The notes under the pieces were generated by a model. It was not told the DNA's origin. It made no database searches and was given only the letters and a program-made list of their open reading frames with translations. From an uncultured Armatimonadota bacterium (GTDB taxonomy: Bacteria > Armatimonadota > Armatimonadia > Armatimonadales > Armatimonadaceae): DNA of 64,000 nt. The stretch is from contig CAIVZM010000048.1 of assembly GCA_903910385.1 (NCBI GenBank), forward strand, positions 37,044 through 101,043, read 5' to 3'. Positions 19,170-27,492 of this stretch are shown here, one piece after another; within the stretch, counting starts at the first letter, position 1; each line of letters starts with the position of its first letter. The position numbers and the translations under genes are program-made.

Positions 19170-21491
19170 ATGAATCCCGAACGGTTCTTGACGCGTATGC
19201 GGCGGCATCCCGACTACCGCGACCAGATAGTCCATATTGAGGAGATTGCGGCGCGGGAGGCGGTCTATGGCGAACTGGATATGCCATTGCCTGCCCGACT
19301 GACTCAGGCGTTAGAGGAACAGGGAATAGCCGCTCTGTATCGCCATCAGACGGAGGCGATAGATGCGGCGCGGGAGGGCAGGCATATCATTGTGACAACC
19401 CCGACGGCGTCCGGGAAATCGCTCTGTTATAATGCGCCCGTTCTGGAAACCCTGTTGCTGGAACCGGAGGCGCGAGCGCTGTACCTGTTCCCGACAAAAG
19501 CGCTGGCGCAGGATCAACGGGGGAAGATCGAAGCCTACCGCCTGCATCCCGAGGTGACGACCGCGACCTACGACGGCGATACGCCCAAAGAGGAACGCGC
19601 CTGGACGCGCCGCTACGCCAAAATCGTCATCACGAACCCCGATATGTTGCATCTGGGGATTATGCCCTATCATGCCGCATGGTTGACGTTCTTTAAGAAC
19701 CTTCGGTATGTGGTCATCGATGAGGCGCATGTTTACCGGGGGGTGTTCGGGGCGCATGTTTCCAATATCCTGCGGCGTTTGCGGCGGGTGGCGGCGCGGT
19801 ACGGGGCGCGTCCGCAATTTCTTGCCTGTTCGGCGACCCTCGCCAACCCGGAGGAGCTTTTCGCCCGCCTGACCGGGTTAGATTCTCTGCCGATTCGCGG
19901 CGATGGCGCTCCTACCGGTAAACGTCACTTCGTTTTCTGGAATCCGCCGATTGTGGATGCGGAGACAGGCGCACGAAAATCGTCCAACTCGGAGGCGACG
20001 ACACTTTTTACGTCGCTGGTATCGGACAATGTACGTACGATCGCTTTCACACGCGCCCGCAAGACGGCGGAATTGTTGCTTGCCTACTCCCGCAAGGCGT
20101 TCGAGTCCACCGTCTCGCAACAGCATCTCGGCGACAAAATCATCTCCTACCGCGCCGGATACACGCCGCAACAACGGCGCGAGATCGAACAGCGTTTGTT
20201 TCACGGCGACTTGATCGGCGTCACGGCGACAAACGCTCTGGAACTGGGGGTCGATATCGGCGGAGTGGACGCCTGCGTACTGACCGGTTATCCCGGCACC
20301 ATCGCCTCGACCTGGCAACAGGCGGGCAGGGCAGGGCGACGGCAGGGGGAATCGCTGGCGGTGCTGGTGGCGGCAAGTAATCCGCTCGATCAGTTTTTGA
20401 TGCGTCGCCCGGAGTACTTTTTCGGGAAACCGCACGAGCACGCCTCGCTGGACCCGACGAATAAGCATATTCTCGCCGGGCATTTGCTTTGCGCCGCCTA
20501 CGAAATCCCTCTGACGGAAGAAGATTACGCAATTTTTGGCAAGGGCGCCGGGGCGTCCGACGAGAATTCCGTGGAGCGCGTCCGCTGGGTAGCGCATCGT
20601 CTGGTGGAAGAAGAAGCGCTGGCGGCGCGGGGCGACCGCCTGATGTATGTCAGTAGCGAATATCCGGCAGGTCTGATCAATATCCGTTCCGCGTCTGCGA
20701 ATCAGTACCTCATTCTGGATGATAGCCGGGGGGGCGCCGTCCTTGGCACGGTGGAGGAAACCCGCGCCTATGAGACTCTGCATCCGGGCGCAGTCTATCT
20801 GCATCTGGGCGAGACGTATGTGGTGGAGGAACTGGACACGCTAAACTTTCGCGCTCATGTCATGCCCGCCGCCGCGAACTACTATACCGAAACCCGCTCT
20901 GATTCTAATATTGAAATTCTGGAGCAGTATAGTTCTAAAGAGTTCGGGGAGACGGTCGCTTACTTTGGCAGTGTCCGCGTCACTTCCCAGATCATGGGTT
21001 TCAAGCAGAAGCAGTTGTTCGGCGATGAGGTAATCGGGACGTTCGATCTGGATTTACCGGAGCAGATTTTCGAGACGGAAGCGGTCTGGTATCCGATTCC
21101 CTCGGATTTAGTCCATCGTCTGGAGGACGCAAAACTGGATTTAGCGGGGGGAGTCCACGCTCTGGAGCACGCCTCAATTTCCCTGCTTCCGCTTTTCGCG
21201 CTGTGTGACCGGAACGACATCGGCGGCGTTTCCACCGCGTATCATCCGCAGGTGGGCGCTCCCGCCGTATTTGTCCACGATGGTCATCCCGGCGGAGTCG
21301 GCATCGCGGAAACCGGCTTCCGTCTGATTGAAGAATGGCTCGGCGCGACAGCGACCCTGCTGGCGGAATGCCCCTGCGAAACAGGTTGTCCCTCCTGTAT
21401 CCAGTCCCCCAAATGCGGTAACAACAACGAACCTCTGGACAAGGACGCCGCCCGAATGATCGTCAACTACATTCTGGGAAAGAGCATCTGA
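19170..21491 (+). CDS. DEAD/DEAH helicase with C-terminal Zn/DUF1998 domain (MrfA/Hrq1 type)
   Basis: 773 residues. RecA1: Walker A TPTASGKS at ~77-84, DEAH at ~184-187, CSATLANP. RecA2: TNALELGVDIGGVDA and QQAGRAGRRQGE. The C-terminus ends with a four-Cys zinc cluster (CPCETGCPSCIQSPKCGNNN, ~734-752), the MrfA/Hrq1 signature. Family knowledge: a 3'-5' DNA helicase for repair of mitomycin-type and other bulky damage. It is also superficially like DrmA of DISARM, but no methylase or PLD partner is nearby. It converges on mcrC with only 12 bp between the stops. Confidence 0.9.
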   Translation: MNPERFLTRMRRHPDYRDQIVHIEEIAAREAVYGELDMPLPARLTQALEEQGIAALYRHQTEAIDAAREGRHIIVTTPTASGKSLCYNAPVLETLLLEPEARALYLFPTKALAQDQRGKIEAYRLHPEVTTATYDGDTPKEERAWTRRYAKIVITNPDMLHLGIMPYHAAWLTFFKNLRYVVIDEAHVYRGVFGAHVSNILRRLRRVAARYGARPQFLACSATLANPEELFARLTGLDSLPIRGDGAPTGKRHFVFWNPPIVDAETGARKSSNSEATTLFTSLVSDNVRTIAFTRARKTAELLLAYSRKAFESTVSQQHLGDKIISYRAGYTPQQRREIEQRLFHGDLIGVTATNALELGVDIGGVDACVLTGYPGTIASTWQQAGRAGRRQGESLAVLVAASNPLDQFLMRRPEYFFGKPHEHASLDPTNKHILAGHLLCAAYEIPLTEEDYAIFGKGAGASDENSVERVRWVAHRLVEEEALAARGDRLMYVSSEYPAGLINIRSASANQYLILDDSRGGAVLGTVEETRAYETLHPGAVYLHLGETYVVEELDTLNFRAHVMPAAANYYTETRSDSNIEILEQYSSKEFGETVAYFGSVRVTSQIMGFKQKQLFGDEVIGTFDLDLPEQIFETEAVWYPIPSDLVHRLEDAKLDLAGGVHALEHASISLLPLFALCDRNDIGGVSTAYHPQVGAPAVFVHDGHPGGVGIAETGFRLIEEWLGATATLLAECPCETGCPSCIQSPKCGNNNEPLDKDAARMIVNYILGKSI

Positions 21492-21503
21492 GAAAGCGTC
21501 GCC

Positions 21504-22862
21504 CTAATCTAATTTTTTCTCGGAGGAGTGAATCTGTTCGGGTAGGACGTGTTGCAGGGAGATATTACTGTCGATGCGGACGGGCAATAAGTACAGGGGA
21601 GAATCGTTCCAGGCGATGGCATGATCGGCGAAAAAGGAGCCTTCGCCGACAAACGGGTACAGAATAGCAAGATTCGGCAAGGAATTATGCTTCTTTCGGT
21701 AAAGTTCAGCATAAACGGTCAATTGACGGACATCATCGGGAGAAAGACGGCGACCGGCGGGCGCATCGCCGTTCCCTTCCTCAGCGAAAAAAGACAGAGC
21801 GCTCTCTTGATGCTCGGTGAGATGTTTGTATTTGGCGTCGCCGATCCATACCGAATCGGTAGTCGCTTGCCAGAAGAAATCGGGCTTTTGCTCGATTCGT
21901 CCTTTTGTCTGTTTGGGGAAGAGGTGTCCCAGAACTTTCTGTTCCTCGACCGGGACGGCGAATCTTCGGCGTAGCGCCGCCGCCGCAAACGACTCGAAAA
22001 CACGGTTCATATCCAGCAAAAAGACGAACGTATCCGAAACTCCGGAAATCATGTCGTGTGAGCAGCCACGTAGCAGGCGCACGGCGAGGGCGAACGTGCG
22101 TCGGAAGCGCAGGGCGTTTCTATCCCAACTCGTGAGCGTATCGGCGTCACGGAGCGCCTGCGTCGGTGTGATATCGCTGACGTCCTCTAAAAGGGTGAGG
22201 CAATCATTCAACTGACGAATAGCTTCCGGGTTTCCGGTTCGCGTTCGTAATTCGCGGCAGGCGCAACGGAGGATTCGGCAAAACGGGGTGTCGGGCGTGA
22301 ACTCGTCGAAGGCGCAGGCGATGCGGTCATACCTGTCGAGGTTGCGGGTCGCCTGTTGACCGACAAGCAAACGTCCCCGAATCGCCTTCAGGTCATCCTC
22401 GAATCGCTCATAACGACGCGGGACGCCCGCCGCTAACTCTTCGCGCAATCGCCGCGCCAGCAATAGAGCGAAGAGATCAGTGAATGATTCCTCCTTATCC
22501 TCCAGACTGCCATCGCCGGTGTCGGCGATTTCTTCATACCCGCTTTGCGCCAGCATCCAGAGCAGATTTCGTAAGACCGGGCGACTTTCTGCACTGGTGA
22601 CAGTATTGCTGTTAATCAGCCGTTTGTCCAGTTTCGGGTAAATCTCAATCGTCGCTCCGGCAACTTCAACGACCCCGACAAACTGCCGCGCCGTCAATAT
22701 CTCTCCTGCCGTCCCTTCGAACGACAGCGGTGGATGGGTCATGCGATGTTCGCGTCGCCATTCCTGCGAAACCGCCATGATCTCTTGCCGTTGGCGTATC
22801 GAAAGTTGTGGCGTGGGGATGCGTCCCCACTCGCACAGACGGATCACGTTATCCGGCGGCAT
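21504..22862 (-). CDS. mcrC: McrC-type nuclease subunit of a McrBC modification-dependent restriction system
   Basis: 452 residues. The N-terminal half has the McrC fold that binds the McrB ring (VGVVEVAGATIEIYPKLD); the C-terminal PD-(D/E)xK nuclease is visible as QKPDFFW followed by VWIGDAKYK (Asp, then Asp-x-Lys). Family knowledge: McrC stimulates McrB GTPase and cleaves DNA carrying modified cytosines when two sites are engaged. Its ATG (22862) overlaps the mcrB end by 14 bp, indicating translational coupling. Its Glu/Asp-rich middle (GDGSLEDKEESFTDLFALLLARRLREEL) is common in the family. Confidence 0.93.
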   Translation of the reverse strand: MPPDNVIRLCEWGRIPTPQLSIRQRQEIMAVSQEWRREHRMTHPPLSFEGTAGEILTARQFVGVVEVAGATIEIYPKLDKRLINSNTVTSAESRPVLRNLLWMLAQSGYEEIADTGDGSLEDKEESFTDLFALLLARRLREELAAGVPRRYERFEDDLKAIRGRLLVGQQATRNLDRYDRIACAFDEFTPDTPFCRILRCACRELRTRTGNPEAIRQLNDCLTLLEDVSDITPTQALRDADTLTSWDRNALRFRRTFALAVRLLRGCSHDMISGVSDTFVFLLDMNRVFESFAAAALRRRFAVPVEEQKVLGHLFPKQTKGRIEQKPDFFWQATTDSVWIGDAKYKHLTEHQESALSFFAEEGNGDAPAGRRLSPDDVRQLTVYAELYRKKHNSLPNLAILYPFVGEGSFFADHAIAWNDSPLYLLPVRIDSNISLQHVLPEQIHSSEKKLD

Positions 22863-25542
22863 TCGTATCTTCTTCCTCGCCCGCTTCGAATGCCTGACTT
22901 GATTTAATCGAATTATTGGCTAATTTGTAATTGTCGATCAACTGGCCATAGGGAGAAAAAACCGACGTTGTTTCCGCATCGGAAAACCATTGCCAGCGGT
23001 TCCTCGTCCCTTCATTCTCGGAACCGGGTATCGTCCTGATGAATCCGCCGCCGTTTGGCTCGCCGAGAGTGTACATAACGCCCGCCCAATCGTTAAAGAA
23101 ATACTCCTGTAGAAGCGGGATGATCTTCCGCCGGAAGACATTATCGAACACCGTCACCTCTGCGCCGACGTTCATAAAAAACGCATGACCGATACGATGG
23201 TCCCGGTCTTTTCGCAGGGTGATTCGTCTGTTCAGTTCATTGAGCACCAAGTGCATTATCGGCGATAGCGCGGGTTCGCACTTGCCGAAATCCGGCGTCA
23301 ATTCCTGAAAGTCAAAGCGGCGGCGCAACGCGATATCCAGCAGAGCAAGGCTTTTATCCGCTGTGTTCATCGTCCCGATGAGATACAGGTTCGACGGCAA
23401 CGAGAACGGCTCCCGCGAATAGGGCAGGGTGACAGTTAACTGGTTTTCCTTGCCAACACGCTTATCGTCTTCCAGAAGCGTGATCAATTCCCCCAGAATC
23501 TTGCTGACATTCCCCCGGTTGATCTCATCCACGATAAGAACGTAGCGGGGCGTTTCTTTTATAGTCGCATCATCTACTGACGTTTCCTCCGGCGCTTCCG
23601 GCAACGGCGACAATCCTTCCTGCTCTTTCTGAATCCGTTTCAATTCATTGAAGAGAACGGCGTATGCCGGAACTCGTTGTCCTGTCATTTTATTCGCTTG
23701 CGGCGAGGTGATTTTTGGATGGTTTATATAGGTCTGCCATACATTGACCATTTTTTCCGGTCGAATGATTCCCTTAGTGACTCCCTCCGGGTCATCTTGA
23801 TGGATATGTTCTGTCCGCCACTGTAGATCTCCCGATGAGCTTTTTTCAAACACATAATTTCGGTATACTTCCGCCCCTCCCAGTTGGTAACGTCGTTCCG
23901 GTTCCATTTCCATCTGGTGGTAGAATTTCGCCATCAGGGAATCTAAACCGGAATCGTTATACGGAACTTGTGCGACAGCCGCAGGCATTCGGGCGAGGTA
24001 GTTTTTTGGTAACCACCAGCGTTTTTCGAGCGGCGGTGGGTAGTAGGGTTTTTGAACGATCCATAGCAGTCCCTGACAGAACTTAGCCAGCGATCCGCGT
24101 AAGGTAACAGATGGCATAGAAATTCCCGCGGTAGTAAATTCTACCTGTACATCCGGTCCATCCAATTCGTTGATATCCACCTTTTGAACCGACGCGGGGA
24201 CTACCGCATCTTGCTCATTCGACGGGAGCAAAATGAAATCGCTATCTTCTCTATTGACCTCATTCACCAACGCCTTGAACTCCGCAAATGAACTCAAAGG
24301 CCATACTTTACCGTAACGGATCTTTTGTTTTCTCCCCTCAAAAACGAATTCTTTCGACTTATCCTTCCGGTAGGTCTGCCATGCGGGCGTACCCTCCGGA
24401 ATGACATCCTTGCCGATCACATAGGGCTTCCATCTGGTACGGTCAATCGTAACGAGAGTAAGAGGGACATTGGTTGATACTGTTGAGGTAGGAGAAGTTG
24501 GTCTAATTTCTATTTCCTCCGGCTTTTCCTCATCTATTCTCTCAAACATATCTTCCGATTCATTGAGAGCATTAAGGCTTTCTTTGCCATAACGGAGAAA
24601 ATCAATTGCTCGTTTGCGGGCGTCGGCGTTCCCATCTGAAGGAAGAGTGGCAGCGAGGGCTTCAAGCGCCATGCGTTTCAGGATGCCGTCGGTGATCTCA
24701 TAGCGAGGGGAGGTTGCGCCTGCGGCGTCTTGATCCATGACAGGGCGAATTCCCTCTACGAAATCTTCGTAACTATAGGACTGGTGAAAGGTGACAAAGC
24801 CAATCCGCCCTAAACGTTGGAGTTCGCGGTAACGTTGCATCAGTTCGCTTCGGTCAACTGGCGTGGCGCCATCAATGATTTGCACGGCGCTGTGGGCGGT
24901 TTCGTATGTTTTCCCCGTTCCCGGCGGTCCGTAAAAAATGGTATTGAGTGGAAAATTGGGTGTGGCATTGTCGCTGATATCTGTGGGATGGGTAGTTGCT
25001 ACAAGATAATCTGGATCGGGCAGTTTGATGTTCAACTCTTGTTCCAAATAACGAAGTACGCCGGACGAGTGTGCGTCCCTGGACTGCTTTATTAGAGCGG
25101 TCTGGGATTTGGAATTGGTCAACCGGATGAATGCAAAAATAGCGGGGACGGTGACGGGCAAATCGGGAAGCCATTCCGTAACCGGACATAGACGCCAATG
25201 GGAGTTCGGAACTCGCTTAAACGTTTCCAAAGGTTGTGGGGAGAGTGGTAGGGTCGCGTCGATAAAAGCACACCCTAAACGGTTGGCATTGATTCGGAGC
25301 GCCACCAAGCCACCGCCGACATTCAGCGAAACGACGTTCCAATCCAAGGTAATTCCCCATTTATCTGGTTTTTCATGGGCAACAAGAATTAGATTGGCGA
25401 GAACGCCTAAAATTGTCATTCGTGTTTGCTCTTCCGGTAGCAACTTCTCAATAATTTTCCTAGCTATTTGAGGGTCTTTCCGATCAAGACTCGCTATGAC
25501 GTTCCCGTTGGTACTATCTGTCGTTGAGGTTAGTTGTATCAT
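22849..25542 (-). CDS. mcrB: McrB-type AAA+ GTPase with large insertion
   Basis: About 897 residues from ATG 25542 (a TTG five codons earlier is also open). N-terminal ~190 residues: likely modified-DNA-reading domain of unrecognised type. AAA+ core: Walker A FYGPPGTGKTYE at ~205-212, the McrB-specific FHQSYSYEDFVEGI at ~252, Walker B VLIVDEINRGNVSK at ~670, sensor GTMNTADKSLALLD and arginine finger ALRRRFDF. E. coli McrB is about half this length. The extra ~390 residues lie between FVEGI and Walker B and contain charged and aromatic stretches (KRWWLPKNYLARMP, RYQLGGAEVYRNYVF). Transcribed with mcrC. Confidence 0.93.
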   Translation of the reverse strand: MIQLTSTTDSTNGNVIASLDRKDPQIARKIIEKLLPEEQTRMTILGVLANLILVAHEKPDKWGITLDWNVVSLNVGGGLVALRINANRLGCAFIDATLPLSPQPLETFKRVPNSHWRLCPVTEWLPDLPVTVPAIFAFIRLTNSKSQTALIKQSRDAHSSGVLRYLEQELNIKLPDPDYLVATTHPTDISDNATPNFPLNTIFYGPPGTGKTYETAHSAVQIIDGATPVDRSELMQRYRELQRLGRIGFVTFHQSYSYEDFVEGIRPVMDQDAAGATSPRYEITDGILKRMALEALAATLPSDGNADARKRAIDFLRYGKESLNALNESEDMFERIDEEKPEEIEIRPTSPTSTVSTNVPLTLVTIDRTRWKPYVIGKDVIPEGTPAWQTYRKDKSKEFVFEGRKQKIRYGKVWPLSSFAEFKALVNEVNREDSDFILLPSNEQDAVVPASVQKVDINELDGPDVQVEFTTAGISMPSVTLRGSLAKFCQGLLWIVQKPYYPPPLEKRWWLPKNYLARMPAAVAQVPYNDSGLDSLMAKFYHQMEMEPERRYQLGGAEVYRNYVFEKSSSGDLQWRTEHIHQDDPEGVTKGIIRPEKMVNVWQTYINHPKITSPQANKMTGQRVPAYAVLFNELKRIQKEQEGLSPLPEAPEETSVDDATIKETPRYVLIVDEINRGNVSKILGELITLLEDDKRVGKENQLTVTLPYSREPFSLPSNLYLIGTMNTADKSLALLDIALRRRFDFQELTPDFGKCEPALSPIMHLVLNELNRRITLRKDRDHRIGHAFFMNVGAEVTVFDNVFRRKIIPLLQEYFFNDWAGVMYTLGEPNGGGFIRTIPGSENEGTRNRWQWFSDAETTSVFSPYGQLIDNYKLANNSIKSSQAFEAGEEEDTNAAG

Positions 25543-25649
25543 AATGTTATTTCTCAAAAGTTAATATCGACGTAACTCACCGTAAAATTGCCACCTATCG
25601 ATTCTATTTTTCGTATCTTACCGAGTCAGGTGGGTAAAATAGAAATATC

Positions 25650-26276
25650 ATGAAAATAGTGATTTTTGGCGCTTCCGGGGCGTCCGGGTTGCCGCTGACG
25701 GAACAGGCGCTGGCGGCGGGGCATATGGTGACGGCGTTTGTTCGTACCCCGGCGAAACTTACCCTTTCCTCGCCGAATTTGAATATCGTTCAGGGAGATG
25801 TTACCGATGCTGGCGCTGTTGCGAAGGCGGTAGCGGGACAGGATGCGGCGCTATCGGCATTGGGGGCAAAGACTCTGCAACGCGCCCCGGAACTGACCGA
25901 AGGGATTCGTCATATTGTGACGGCGCTGGAGGCGGAGGGCGTTCGGCGGTTCGTTTACGAATCGTCGCTGGGAACGGGGGATAGCGCGGACAAGATGAGT
26001 TTTTCGTTTCGCTACTTTGTGGCGCCGTTCATTCTGAAGAATGCTCTTGCGGATCATGAGGAGAAGGAAGGAATTATCCGCGCCAGTTCGCTGGACTGGG
26101 TTATCGTGCGTCCCGGTCAACTGGTAAATGGAGAGCGCACGGGAGTTTATCAGACGGGAATCGGGTTCGATAATCGGTTAAAATCCCGGATCTCCCGCGC
26201 CGATGTCGCTGACTTTATGCTCAAAAGCCTCGTCGAGGATGTCTACCTGCGGAAAACTCCTTATATTTCCTATTAG
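25650..26276 (+). CDS. NAD(P)-binding SDR-type oxidoreductase (NmrA/flavin-reductase-like)
   Basis: 208 residues. Rossmann opening KIVIFGASGASGLPLTEQALAAGH, then VTAFVRTPAKL and NIVQGDVTDAGAV, match atypical SDRs such as biliverdin/flavin reductase-like and NAD(P)H-binding proteins. The substrate is unknown. A TAAAAT lies 9 nt before the ATG. The stop codon TAG coincides with the first bases of the palindromic repeat at 26275. Confidence 0.88.
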   Translation: MKIVIFGASGASGLPLTEQALAAGHMVTAFVRTPAKLTLSSPNLNIVQGDVTDAGAVAKAVAGQDAALSALGAKTLQRAPELTEGIRHIVTALEAEGVRRFVYESSLGTGDSADKMSFSFRYFVAPFILKNALADHEEKEGIIRASSLDWVIVRPGQLVNGERTGVYQTGIGFDNRLKSRISRADVADFMLKSLVEDVYLRKTPYISY

Positions 26277-26367
26277 ACCAATTTCATCAGTCATTTTGTA
26301 ACCGTGTATCTTGCCCATCATGCGCAAGCGCATGATGGGGCAAGATACGGACTTATGCAAGAGGTCT
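26275..26367. repeat. 93-bp palindromic repeat with AGACC/GGTCT ends (MITE- or REP-like)
   Basis: Begins AGACC (26275-26279), ends GGTCT (26363-26367). The core is a hairpin: GTATCTTGCCC-ATCATGCGC, an AA loop, then its mirror ending CAAGATAC (about 20 of 21 bases paired, one bulge). The segment next to each end also shares AGTC. The left half recurs at 13946-13999. Confidence 0.8.
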
Positions 26368-26547
26368 GTTGAAGAGAAAAGGACGCCTGCCGTCCCTGGG
26401 TGACGTTTTATCTTTTGGTTCAGGACTTCGACAGGGGGGCGCTTTGGCGGTAGAGTAAAGGGGTTCCGGGTTCCGGTTTCGGCGCCTGTCGGGGAGTGAA
26501 AACGAAGGCGTTACGAGGATATCACCGCCCCTGCGAAAGAGACGGAT

Positions 26548-27369
26548 TTGGCGACCTATAAAACGAATGCGATTGTATTGCGCCGGATGCCGCTGGGCGA
26601 GACGGACAAGATTGTCACGCTCTTTGCCCGCGAGTACGGCAAGTTCAACATCATCGCCAAGGGAGCGCGTCGCACCACTTCTCGCCTTGCGGGAGCCACG
26701 GAACCGCTGATGCTTCTCAAGGCGTTGCTGGCGGAAGGCATGAATCTGGATGTCCTGACGCAGTGCGATATCAAGGAATCGTTCCCCGCTATCCGCGCCG
26801 ATTTCGGTCTGTATCTCCGGGCAACCTACTGTTGTGAGTTACTGGATCGGATGAGTATCGAGCGTGACCCGGATATCGAAACGTTCGATCTGCTACTTTC
26901 CACGCTGTATATTTTGCAACGAGCCGCTGATTCGGACGCCGTCGTTCACTCTTTCGAACTCAAATTGATGGGGCTTGCCGGATACGCGCCGATGATGGAC
27001 GCTTGCCCGCGATGCGATCAGATGTTTGATACGGTCACCGGGCAGGATTCGGGTATAATCGAAGCGGCATACTCTCCGATGCGCGGCGGCGCGTTATGTC
27101 GAGAGTGTGCGATGGCGACTCGCGAGGAAGTGATGGCGATTTCGCCGGATGCTGCTACCTGGATGCGCCGATTAGCGGTGGAAGACAATGCCCGCGCCAT
27201 GGCGGAAATCGTTTTGCCGCAACCTATTGCGGATCAGTTGAACCGTTCGCTTCGATCACATCTTCGTTTGCGTCTGGAGCGGGATGTTAAATCCACCGCT
27301 TTTCTGGATGCTTACCGGGTGGGGGCGATGGAGAACCTGAGTGACCCTTTGCCGCCGGATGCTCGCTGA
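26548..27369 (+). CDS. recO: DNA repair protein RecO
   Basis: 273 residues from TTG 26548, preceded by GAAAGAGA. RecO loads RecA with RecR in the RecFOR pathway. The N-terminal OB fold is KTNAIVLRRMPLGETDKIVTL followed by GKFNIIAKGARR; the helical C-terminal domain carries a zinc site (CPRC ... CREC). The conserved LKALLAEGMNLDVLTQ region follows the OB fold. It lies 270 bp after the SDR gene, with the palindromic repeat between. Confidence 0.95.
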   Translation: MATYKTNAIVLRRMPLGETDKIVTLFAREYGKFNIIAKGARRTTSRLAGATEPLMLLKALLAEGMNLDVLTQCDIKESFPAIRADFGLYLRATYCCELLDRMSIERDPDIETFDLLLSTLYILQRAADSDAVVHSFELKLMGLAGYAPMMDACPRCDQMFDTVTGQDSGIIEAAYSPMRGGALCRECAMATREEVMAISPDAATWMRRLAVEDNARAMAEIVLPQPIADQLNRSLRSHLRLRLERDVKSTAFLDAYRVGAMENLSDPLPPDAR

Positions 27370-27492
27370 AAAAAGCGGTTACCCTTATCGGTGATCGTTG
27401 TCTGTAATAATTGCCAGTGATGCTCTCCAATTTCGTAATGCTTGCTCGCCTCCCGGCTAAAAGGCTATGTTACAGGCAGGAGTTGTTCTCGT

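Noticed and set aside
19170..25542. A DISARM-like or Dnd-like defence system built from the helicase and McrBC
   Set aside because: The helicase ends in the MrfA/Hrq1 zinc cluster, and no methylase, PLD, DUF1998-only or Dnd gene is present; McrBC is a standard type IV pair.
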